The notes under the pieces were generated by a model. That model was not told where the DNA came from and searched no databases. It saw nothing but the letters and a program-made list of their open reading frames with translations. Source: Dryomyza anilis (Eukaryota; Arthropoda; Insecta; Diptera; Dryomyzidae). Taken from it: a DNA stretch of 64,000 nucleotides. The stretch covers positions 103,530,026 through 103,594,025 of the forward strand of contig OX638132.1 of the NCBI GenBank assembly GCA_951804985.1, written 5' to 3'. This document shows, piece by piece, positions 10,260 to 20,868 of the stretch; position 1 is the stretch's first letter, and every line of letters begins with the position of its first letter. A program made the translations under genes and the position numbers.

Positions 10260-11412
10260 TAGAGATGGGCATGTGTGCGTGAATCACGCGTGATTGTGAT
10301 TGAATCCTAATTTTGCTCACGTGATTGTGAGTGAGTGTGAGTAGACCAAAAAATACCGTGAGTGAGTGTGAGTGAGTCGAATATTTCATAAAATAAAAAA
10401 TCTTACTTTTAATTTTTTGCGAATTTTCTATAATTTGAACTCACGAGGCTTTGGGAAGGCGTCTGTCCACTTTTCAGAACTATAATTAATCAAATTCTTG
10501 CTAACCGACCGTCATATACCCATCCCTTCTTCAACTCAGAACAAGTTACAAGGTTTCAGTCAACAATTGATCTAACCCCTGTAAACCGGCCGTACTTAAT
10601 AAGGGCTAGTCAATTTGTGTATGGTCATGTCAAAATTGTTTGCTTGGATTCATCCGACCGTTCATGGAAATGGACATATAACGCTTTTCTTTCGATATAC
10701 CCATTTTTGTAAAAAGTTGAATTTTCAATTTCAATTATACATGATATTTCTGTATTGACTTCCTTGTGTTTATTAAGTTTAGTTTGTTCCGGGGGTTCAT
10801 GTGGGGTCCCAATTTTATTCGAGTTATAAATGTAGTAACCAAAAAAAAACGCTTCAAAAATAGTTTTTCCAAAGTCAATTCATCCCTGGTAAATTTAATC
10901 CCGGACTATTCTTTTATTGATAAATTCTCTTTCAGAGATAATTTTTTCCAGAGACAATTCTGAAAAATTTTACACGAATTCTTCACCGGAGAATTATTCT
11001 TCGAGGCAATTTTTACGTTTTTATATGAACAGCACATCGAAGGTCTTTCACATTTCCATCTCCGATAAATATTGAGATATATTTTATCAAAATCCCTAAA
11101 ATCATAACATCATTATTGCGTTTTAAAGATGAAGGTTGTATTAGAGTTGCCACGCTCGGTCGACCAATCTCACCAACGTTTACAAATGAAATATGTATTT
11201 TATGCATTCTGAAAACAATAGAAAAAAACACATGATTCAGCGTGATTCACGTAAATCACGCGTGATTGTGATTGAATCTTAATTTTACTCACGTGATTGT
11301 GAGTGAGTGTGAGTAGAGAAAAAAAGGCCGTGAGTGAGTGTGCGTGATTAGAAAAATTCTTTCGTGAGCGTGAGTGAGTGTGTGTCAAAACTCACTCACG
11401 TGCCCATCTCTA
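10260..11412. mobile_element. Non-autonomous hAT-type element, 1,153 bp
   Basis: The ends are perfect inverted repeats TAGAGATGGGCA and TGCCCATCTCTA. They are flanked by an exact 8-bp duplication GTACCAAT (10252-10259 and 11413-11420), the hAT signature. Just inside both ends are clusters of GTGAGTGAGTGTGAG and CACGTGATTGTGAGTG in inverted orientation, as expected of subterminal transposase sites. The centre has no transposase. It carries a degenerate stretch of ATTCTTCCCGAGACAATT-like words at about 10890-11010. Confidence 0.9.
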
Positions 11413-11420
11413 GTACCAAT

Positions 11421-12423
11421 TATGCTAGGATCATTATCGGTAAGTTCAACTTTGAAATTTGTCTTAGCACAACCCTAATAATTACACTACTTAACAAGAT
11501 TTTTTTCATTTTTTTTACGTTTTAATACCCTACACCTATGAGGTACAGGGTATAACGATAAAACTTTGAAGCGATTTTTCTTTAAATTATCTAGACTAAT
11601 TTTAATATACTAATGAATGCTAATTTACCAAAAAGGTTTTTAGATAATTGGATCTAAACTGGGAAAGTTTTGATTTTTTATGTAATTAAACTTCAATCCA
11701 AATAATCAAACGGAAATTGCGTTGATAGGGCATATTTTAAAAATGAGAACCGATAATAAAAAGTTAGTAATTTTCATCGTTAGCTTGAACTATGTACTAC
11801 ATAAACATAAATCGTTTTCTTATTTTTGATTAAATACGAAATGATAAAAAATCGTCCACAAATAGTCTAAAAAAAATCTATATTATTCGAGTTTAGATGC
11901 AAACACGAAGAATTCGCTCAAATACCATTCAATGGGACAATTATTGATTTAATAGTATACACAAAATAAATCTTTTCATATAAACTCAATGGCAATGTAA
12001 TGGTCTTTTCTAGTATTTAATGGTTTTCCGATTAAAATAACAATTTTTCCTATTGACTATTTTTAATAGTAAAAACTATTATTTATACAGTATTTTTTTT
12101 CTGGGTGAATATCTTAAAAACCTAACGGAATAATAGTATTTGTCGGTATATTGCAATTAGTCTTGATAATTGAAAGAAAAGTAGCGTTTACAGTTTTTCG
12201 GAATACATGTAATGTAAGGGTCTGCTTTTTTAAAATAATGAAAAGTTGCTGAAAAGCGCCTAAAATATCAAGAGCAATTTTTTTAAAAACGTTACGTAAT
12301 AGAAAAAAAAACTGAGTATGCAGTCAAAATGTTCATACCAAAGGGTTTTTCTCGTTTTGTTGAGTAGTGTTATAGGAAAAATATTATTAAAACTTGAACT
12401 ACGGAACTGTTTCTGGAGTTATA
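11421..12423. other. AT-rich DNA with a MITE copy and a repeat fragment
   Basis: 11525-11555 is a fragment of the ATACCCTACACCT element found complete at 18752-19546. About 11900-12107 is a reversed copy of the MITE at 62422-62640: it ends TTTTTTCTGGGTG and shares the words AATAGTAAAAACTATTA and CCTATTGACTATTTTTAATAG. Nothing else is recognised. Confidence 0.6.
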
Positions 12424-12757
12424 CAGGGTTTTTCAATAAGAACGCTACAAAAGTTTTTTCGAGGGTTTTTTTTAACAAAAGTAGAGCGACAGGGACAGCA
12501 AACGACGCCATATTTTTAGTCGCTCTTTTGATATTGCTCTTCAGTATGGTTTGCCATTTCATGATGGAAAGATATACGAGCCAACAACGAGTCGAAATTA
12601 TTAAAATTTCCTACCGAAATTCGAATTCGTATATCTTTCCACCATGAAATGGCAAAACTTACTGAAGAGAAATGTCAAAAGAGTGGCAAGAAATATGGCG
12701 TCGTTTGCTGTCCCTGTTGCTCTACTTTTGTAGCGTCTCTGTTGAAAAACCCTTTAT
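12424..12757. mobile_element. Mariner/Tc1-like foldback with transposase N-terminal remnant
   Basis: Long inverted repeats begin AGGGTTTTTCAATAAGAACG and end GTTGAAAAACCCT, with matching inner words CTACAAAAG, GACAGGGACAGCAAACGACG and GCCATTTCATGATGGAAAGA. On the + strand the centre reads MERYTSQQRVEIIKI and a few more residues, which resembles the start of a mariner-type transposase from memory. It then runs into the inverted arm, so no catalytic domain remains. A second copy lies at 56277-56539. Confidence 0.75.
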
Positions 12758-15539
12758 CTTGTCATCAATAAATTAAAAGACCAAGGTGAAATCGTCATGA
12801 TCATGTCTTCCCCAATAGAGTTAATTTCTACAAGGGAATAGGAAGAATTTCGACTATGGTAAGAGAAAATTCGAATATTATTTAATAAAATCAAGAAACC
12901 AGACATGTTTTGGTCTATTTGGCCCGTGAGTTCTAAACGGTTGCACTTAACTTTAAGTTAGTACTTGAATAAAAATGCTTTTGTTTGCAAACATATTCAA
13001 ATTTAATAACAAAAAGTCCATTTAGATTCGTTTTAATATATGAATTTTTCAATTATTACTGTAATGAAGATAATCGATTATTTTTAGCTTAATTTTCAAA
13101 TTACTCGCGCAAATGGCCACAATTACGCTATTCGACCATAAGATATTGCCTCATACTACGGACGGATGGACGGACAGGCCATGAATTAGAACAAAACACT
13201 TCAGCGAAATACTGTATGATTGTTCGGTTCAATTGTTAGGTGTCTGAAGAGTACATATTGAAGTACATTAGAACGATTCGAAAGACGGCACGGCACAGCA
13301 CAGCACGGCATGAATGAGATTCGTTCGATTTATTGTATAGATTAATAGCAATGATACGAGGCGTGATGCAAAAGTGCAATTCGCAGATGTTTCTTGAGTA
13401 TTAGGTGTAATTTTCTGTGGTGGTTGCGATTTCTGTAAAGCCTTTTTAATACTTTGGAATTAGGTACACGTTTTCTTTCCACTACTACTTAAGTTGTTTT
13501 CCATTTCTGATTGCAATTACGAAATACTAAAGACTTTAAGTACTGAAATTTTGCATTAGTTTCCAATTCAATATATGAAAAATTCATCTTAAGTGTTTGG
13601 GTCAAGGTCGTAAAGCTGAAGCAGCGTATTTCGGTATCCACTAATTGATTAAGTGGTTTAAGTGGAAAATGCAAATTTTGTAAGTCTTAAGAGCACTTAA
13701 GACAATTTCATAAAATGTTCTATAATTATTAAACGGAACACATGTGTTTTTTTAGAATTGCAAAAATATTTATAATAAAAAACAACAAATTTTTTGTCTT
13801 CCAAACAAAAATCACAAAAAATCACAAAAAAATGTCTAAATCAATATTTGCATTATTGCAACAAAAAAAAAACTGTAATACTCATAACAACTCTCATCCA
13901 TAAATTATTTTCTTTAATTTGCCATAAATCTCCAAACTGTTTGGCAATTAAATGTGTTCACAATATTTCGTGAAATTAGCATAGTTTTTCCTATACACTA
14001 TCGATTCGCTGTTTCGGTCTAAACGTCCCTTTTATAAGCTATTAACGTTTTTTATTAGTTTTTCTAATCGCGCAACAGCATTTTATTGTCGCCCCTCAGC
14101 CAAACCAGCCATATATGCGGCATCCATCGTCTGCGCGAATTCCTCCAAAATTGTTTACTCTACCGATTTTTCACAAATTTTCTGCTATTTTACTTGTTGT
14201 GTTTTGCTATACTGTCGTATTTGTTGCTCCTCATTCAGTTTTCCACATATATACGACGCGTCTTCGTATTGCTCCATGGAAACGATTTTGTTTATTGCTC
14301 TGGAGGCCGTTTACTTGTTTGGAAAAGTATTTTAAAAATAACAAATCTTTCAACGCGGTGTGATAATATGGAGAACAGGAATAAGGGGTATAAGTATTAT
14401 CTGAAATGGTATTAGAAATTAGAATGTTATAGAAGAGAGATTCACCGAAACACTTTCTTTTGCGTTTTTACGGAATATTTCTTAGGAATCAAATGGCAGT
14501 TGGAATTGTAAATGAAGATTCTCTGCATTTTTCGAATAGGATCGAAATCTAAGAGAGACAAAATTTCTGGAATAATTCAGGGAAATTTCGGGCATATTTT
14601 CGACAAACGTTTAAACAAATGGAAGATTTTAGGAAGTGTAAAGCAGGTTGTTCAGGTGTATTTCCGGCATATTTTGATTATTGGCAGTTACAAACATTTG
14701 ATACAGAATTCATCTTTGTCTGCTTCAAATCTTTCTAAAAATCTTATAAACTTCCTTGTGTTAAAAATTTGTTTAGGGTTGCTACCAAAATTTTGTCTAG
14801 ATTTTTATTTAAATAAATTCATAACCATTTCACAGCAAAATAACTCTTTAAAATACCTTTGCCTTCCTTTTTAACTCCAGATAGATGTTTATTAAAAATG
14901 CAGAATCCAGCTAAATTTAGTATAGATGCAACTAACGCAGTAAATAGAGGCAGTTATGAATAACGGGATACATGAGCAATACATCCATCGAGAGTAAAAA
15001 TGTTTCTTTACTTCAGCAATAAAACCACATCTCATTCTTTATTTCAATTTTGAAAAACGCAATTTAACAAAAAAGTTTAATTTTCGATCTAATAAGGGTA
15101 TTTGGGTCAATCGTGACCGCAGATCTCGAATTGGAAGTTATTTTTAAAACTATAATTCGTTCGAAATTATTTCCAAAAACATGTTTGAAGCTTTCTTTTT
15201 ATTCTCTTCATTTCTATATGATACTATGTGGTTACAATTTGATGAATATAGAAAAATCCTATAAGATATAACATTATATTTAAAATAGCTGGACCCGTGC
15301 ACGACTCGTGCCAAGATTTTCTGAATTCAAAGATATGGAGCGATTTTATTAATATAAAAAACATTTTTTTATTATTGATATGAGGGGCCCGTGCTTAGCT
15401 GTTGAAATTTTTTTATTCGTTTTATAAATGTGGTAACCAAATAATTCTCCGCCAAAACAACTTTTCTCAAAGACAATTTTTTCTCAGACTGCGCTTCTCC
15501 GCAGAATTATTCCCAGTAGAAATCTTCCCGTAAAATCCA
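12758..15539. other. AT-rich intergenic DNA, little recognised
   Basis: No supported gene. 13285-13308 is a short GGCACAGCAC-type tandem stretch. About 14560-14700 resembles the repeat at 24655-25085, sharing AATTTCGGGCATATTTTCG and GGAAGTGTA-AGCAGGTTG. Small hydrophobic frames around 14086-14415 look like AT-rich chance translations. Confidence 0.45.
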
Positions 15540-17185
15540 CATAGAACGCTTTCCCGTAGAATTCTCAACGTAGAATTCATCCCGGTAGAATTGTTCCCGG
15601 TAGAATTCTTTCCCGTAGAATTCTTCCCCGTAGAGTTTTTCCCAGTAGAAGTTTTAGAGTGGTGGGTTTTAATGTAGTAAGTTTCGGTGTAGTGAGTTTA
15701 GATGTGGTGAATTTTGGAGTGGTGAGTTTAATTGTGGTTAGTTTTGGTGTGGTGAGTTTTAGTGTGGTGAGTTTTAGTGTGGTGAATTTGAGTGTGGTGA
15801 GTTTAAGTGTGGTGTTTTTAAGTGTGGTGAGTTTTAGTGTGGTCAATTATAGTGTGGTGGGTTTTAGTGTGGTGAATTTTATTGTGGTGAGTTTTAGTGT
15901 GATGAATTTTAATGTGATGAATTTTATTGTGGTGAGTTTTAGTGTAGTGAATTTTAGGGTGGTGAGTTTTAGTGTGGTTAATTATAGTGCGGTGGGTTTT
16001 AGTGTGGTGAATTTTAGTGCGGTGAGTTTTAGTGTGGTAAGTTTTAGTGTATCGAAATTTGAGTGTAGTGAGTTTTAATGTGGTGAGTTTAAAAGTGGTG
16101 AATTTTAATGTGGTGAAATTTTAGTGTAGTGAGTTTTAGTGTGGTGAGTTTTAGTGTGGTGAAATTTTTGTGTGTTGTGTGTTTTAGTGTGTTCAATTTT
16201 AGTGTGTTGAATTTTTGTGTGGTGAGTTTTAGTGTGGTGAGTTTAAGTGTGGTGAGTTTTAGTGTGGTAAGTTTTAGTGTGGTGAGTTTTGGTATGGTGA
16301 GTTTAAATGTGGTGAGTTTTAGTGTTGTGAATTTTAGTGCGGTGAGTTTGAGTGTGGCGACTTTTGGGTATAGTGAGTTTTAGTGTGGTGAGTTTTAGTG
16401 TGATGAGTTTTAATGTGGAGAAATTTTAGTGTGGTGAGTTTTAGTGTGGTGAATTTTTGTGTGGTGAGTTTTAGTGTGGTGAAATTTTAGTGTGGTGGGT
16501 TTTAGTGTGGTGAGTTTAAGTGTGGTGGGTTTTAGTGTGGTGAGTTTTAGTGTGGTGAGTTTTAGTGTGGTGAGTTTTTGTGTGGTGAGTTTTAGTGTGG
16601 TGAGTTTTAGTGTGGTGAGTTTTTAAGTGGTGAGTTTTAGTGTGGTGAGTTTTAGTGTGGTGAGTTTTAGTGTGGTGAATTTTAGTGTGGTGAGTTTTAG
16701 TGTGGTGAATTATAGTGTGGTGGGTTTTAGTGTGGTTAATTTAAGGGTGAATTTTAGTGTGGTGAGTTTTAGTTTGGTTAGTTTTAGTGTGGTGAGTTTG
16801 TTTTTCTTTTTCTTTCCTTTTTTTGTTTTTCATTTAGTTTGGATTGTGGTTTTATGTGATTGCTTTTGTTTTTGTATTTTTGCTTTTGTTTTGTTTTGTG
16901 CTTTTGGTTTTTTGTTTTTAATTTTTTTTGTGTATTTGAGTTTTTTGTTTCATGTTCGTAGCTGGTGAAAGTGCCGAGTTATATCGTATTGAAAGTTTAG
17001 GTTGTATGGGAGGTGCCACGCCTCTTTGTCCAATCCCGCCCATATATAGCCTATCATTCCTTCCAGACCATACCGCATCTGTGGTAAAAAGTTCAAGAAA
17101 ATCGGATCAGCCGTTTAGACGGAGAAGCGGAACAAACGTACAAACGTACAAACGAACAAACAGATTTATTATATTAATAGGATAG
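15540..17185 (+). repeat. Dispersed element with 15-bp minisatellite, copy 1
   Basis: A left flank of repeated GTAGAATTCTTCCC-like words (15480-15650) leads into about 1.15 kb of a 15-bp unit, GAGTTTTAGTGTGGT and variants, to about 16800. A T-rich tract, GTCGTAGCTGGTGAAAGTGC and a GC-richer tail with GCCCATATATAGCC and CCGTTTAGACGGAGAAG follow. The minisatellite is read through as Ser-Val-Val-Ser-Phe repeats but shows no protein features. Copy 2, inverted, is at about 27200-28070 and shares both flanks, so the tandem array travels as part of a mobile unit. Confidence 0.85.
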
Positions 17186-18751
17186 GATTATTTGTCATAC
17201 ACCTTATTATGGAATACTCTTCTCCGACTATTTATACCGAGTCTATTTCTATCTGTATAATTATACTGTGAACAATTCTTCCCTGAACAATTATTACCCG
17301 GACAATTATTCTCTAAGACATATAAAAACTTACGCTTATTTTAATCTTCAACAAGCAAATTATAGTTCATATTGTTAATGCATATTGTTAAAAATAAAAG
17401 TTGTGAGCTTATTCCACGAAGCAATTTTATACTTGATTTTTGTATTTTTTTATCCGGTATGTATTGTACTTATCCGGTATGTATAATACTCGTAGTTCTT
17501 TAAGTTCAATTTCAAACAAATTTTTTAAATTTACAAATTTTCAAAATGAAATGCGATAGAACATACTGGAAGAATTGTCCGGGGAAGAACTGTCTGGCTC
17601 CCAGATCTAATTATGAAATTTTCGGATAAGTAACATTTTTCGCTTTCTAAATTAGATTTTAAGACTTTTATATTTAATATTTATATTTAAAAATTTCTGT
17701 TAGTATTAAAAAATTATATAAGTTACATTTAAACAAAATCAGAAATCATAACCGTAGCTGGGAATCAGTTACCGCAACCATTTTTTTTTATAAATCTTAA
17801 AACAGAAACTAAAATGTAAAAAATTCCGAAATGGAAACTGTTGGTCGTATGTACTTTTTTATTAGTTTATGTAATGGTATATGAATGATGCTTTTAGGTG
17901 GTTAAAGGATTATCACAATATCTTTCATATGGGCATTTCCAAAAAAATTAAAATGCTTAAATACGTGAATTGAAATATCTGAAAATAAATTTCTATTGCG
18001 TTAAAGGTAACGTACAAAAAAAGCCATCATAAATTTACTTTACTATACAACTTGTAAATACCAATTGTAAGATTGAGTAACCAAATTAAAGATTTTGAAA
18101 AAAATACAGATACACAATATTATTTTCTGTTTTTTCAGACAACATTAATTAGTATTTCTGAAGCTTAAAAATTCGCATTGAAATTAAAAAAACGGAAAAA
18201 TTTTTGATTTTCATATAAGGGTGATTCATTGTCACGTTCGGAACCAAAAAGATACATTTATTAAAATATTAAACTAACAACATATTTTAAAGAGTTGACT
18301 CCGCTGTTTCTAACGCAGAATTTTCTCGGTATTTTCAAAAACGTAAACATTGTTTTCCTAGTGATTCTAGAAAACTTTTGACAGCTAATTGAAACCTGTC
18401 CCGTCCGGAACTTTGAGTACCAAAAATGTAGAACTACAGTATAAATTATATAAAAAAAATTCAAAAAAAGTGAAAAAAAATTTAAAATCTTAAAAAACAT
18501 CTAAAAATTTGGATAGTAAATTAATTTTCATTTCGTAATAATGATTATTAAATTTGTCATATACATAATTATTTTTAGCAAACAATCGTAGTGCAAATTT
18601 CCATACGGAACGTCCGGAATTATTCTGCGATTTATTACGAAATAACTGTAAACTTTAGGAAGAAAGTGAACATATACAAAAATAATGTAAATTGTCTCAG
18701 CTATGTTCTGAGATAATTCAAAAAAATATATTATACGAAAAAAGTATTTTT
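17186..18751. other. AT-rich DNA, no gene recognised
   Basis: 17215-17335 carries degenerate GAACAATTCTTCCCTGAAC-type words also found at 10890-11010, 15440-15640 and 62880-63020. The rest is AT-rich DNA with no recognisable ends or open frames. Confidence 0.45.
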
Positions 18752-18887
18752 ATACCCTACACCTATGAGGTACAGGGTATATTAACTTTGTGCATATATT
18801 GTAACGCCCCTTAGGAGGCGTGTCCGGTATGGAAAAGTATATATATTCTTGATCAGCATCACTACCCGAGACCGTTTAGCCATGTCC

Positions 18888-18955
<68 letters not shown>

Positions 18956-19546
18956 TGCTGTCTTGCTGTCTTGCTGTCTTGCTGTCCGAATACAGAATAA
19001 CTTGAGAAATACTGATCAGAATGCGATGAAATTTCGTCTCAATATATTTTAGCCAAAAGTAGGAACTGAGTTTGAAAATGAGCCAAATCGGTCAACGGAC
19101 ACGCCCACCTCCCATACAAGTCACTTTTTTATAACTCTTTCGGAACTAATAACTCGAAAAGTATTCAAGGTATAGTTATAAAATTTAAAATGTATTGTTA
19201 AAATTCACCTAAAAATATGTGATCCAAAAATGGGCGTGATCCGCCCACTTTTTTTTTTCATTATTTCCCGGGTTTTCATCGTGGAAATTTGATCCGTAAA
19301 TTATTAAAATCAAATTTATGAAATATTAGCCTTTCAAAATTTTAAATATAGGCGTGGTCCGCCCAATTATATTTTTAAATTTTTTTTAGTTGTTTATACT
19401 TTTATATAAATTTTTTAATTTATGGGGATATAAGACGTTAATTTCTGATATATGAATAATATTCTGAGGGTGGAGAGGTTCAGCATAATTAAAAGGTATG
19501 CAATTAAATATCCCACATTAATATCCCCACCAAAGGTGTAGGGTAT
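18752..19546. mobile_element. 795-bp element with ATACCCTACACCT terminal repeats and (GTCT)n
   Basis: The two ends are perfect 13-bp inverted repeats (18752-18764 and 19534-19546). Inside lie a (GTCT)n tract at about 18887-18950 and four copies of an 8-bp GTCTTGCT unit to 18983. It has no coding capacity. Related pieces with GTCTGTCTGTTG and CCATACCGG-type words are at about 24130-24325 (inverted), 45360-45510, 46080-46200, 48760-48890 and 51660-51900. Confidence 0.7.
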
Positions 19547-20050
19547 TCCATAGTCGGGCCCGACCGACTATAAAAATCCGCCCCATGTGACCGAACTTAC
19601 CCATGTGACCTAACTTTCCCAACTCGTTATAATAAAAATCGTACTGATAATTTCCATACGGAATTTTTTGTCCCGTCCGGAATTTGTCTGTGATTTATTT
19701 TGAAAAAACTATAAAATTTAGAAACAAAGTGTAAATATAAAAAGAAAGCACATGATTTGAACTATTTTTTAAAATATTTCAAAAAACCATTATTTCGCAA
19801 AATTCGCTGTTTTTTTTGGCATTTCCATATGAACCTCGACATGCACTTCCTTTTTTGTCCCGTCCGGAACTCTCACTATTTAATTTATATCTTTTGATCT
19901 ACCGTATAGAATTCTCTAATTTTAGTACTATTTATTGTTTAGTCCTATATAAATGCTACTGCAGAAAAAAACAGTAAATTTATTAATTTTCCTTCGAGAT
20001 ATTAAAAGTTTTACATACGAATGTACTGTCCGGAACCCCAGGAAGCCCAT
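19547..20050. other. Spacer with no recognised feature
   Basis: AT-rich sequence between two repeats. GTCCCGTCCGGAA recurs (19670 and 19858; compare 18398), suggesting remnants of another repeat. No gene is visible. Confidence 0.4.
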
Positions 20051-20868
20051 ACACCGAAAAAAAAATGTACATCATATTGATGAACTTCGTTCTTCAAACC
20101 ATAATTCATTGTATCGAAGATCCATTCATAATATTAATGACTAACGCCATTATTGTTATGAATTCTAACATAAATATGAAGAATGCTTGGTAATTGTCGA
20201 AAAAGTGTTCTTAAATATGATGAACTGTATGTGAAGAATACGTTTCATCATATTAATGAACCAAAATATAAAATACAACATATATGTTCTTCTTATTGAA
20301 GAAAGCTGTTCATTCGTTCATTTTTTGCCATACTTCTCAGTTCTCAAGTAGTTCTTGTGTGTTATTTCTTATATAATGCTTGCTCGACATGCATAAATTA
20401 GTAAAATGTTTTATAATATATTTATTATAATTACAACTTTTTATTAATAAAAAGTAATATTTATAAAAAAATATATTTTTGAAAAAAATGTTTTTTTTTT
20501 TTCAAAAAAAATTTTTTTTTTCGAAAAATTTATTTTTTTTTCAAAAAAAAAATTTTTTTTCGAAAAATTTATTTTTCGAACAAATTTTTTTTTGTTGAAA
20601 AAAAAAATTTTTTTTCGGAAATTTCTTTCGGATATTTTTTTACTATTATTTTTTAAAAAAACTTTATACAACACTTTTTTTTTTTGAAAAAATAATATGA
20701 ACATATTCATCGATATGACAATTCAAATTCATTATTGAATATTTTGTTCATATATTAATATGTCATTTAATTAACGGCGGTATCAATATGATGAATCTGG
20801 TAGTTGGTAAAAAAATTCATAATATTTATGAATAAATTCTTCATATTGAAGATTTTTTTTTTGTGTAG
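20051..20868. mobile_element. MITE-like element with ATGTACATCATATTGATGAA ends, copy 1
   Basis: The left part begins ACACCGAAAAAAAAATG and continues ACATCATATTGATGAA. The right part ends TTCATATTGAAGA and TTTTTGTGTAGG, inverted relative to the left. Internal words such as AATATGAAGAATGCTTGG and GGTATCAATATGATGAATC are shared with the copy at 26991-28445. The middle (20450-20700) is an A/T homopolymer tract whose Lys/Phe reading frame is not a gene. Confidence 0.65.

Noticed and set aside
12318..12647. Complete transposase gene
   Set aside because: Only about 20 residues after MERYTSQQRVE resemble a transposase; the rest reads into the inverted arm. No catalytic region present.
15577..16968. 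Long frames of repeated Ser-Val-Val-Ser-Phe or Leu-Thr-Thr
   Set aside because: Produced by the 15-bp minisatellite, whose length is a multiple of three. The same happens in the inverted copy at 27514-27906.
20444..20710. Lys/Phe-rich minus-strand frame
   Set aside because: Lies in an A/T homopolymer tract inside a MITE-like element.
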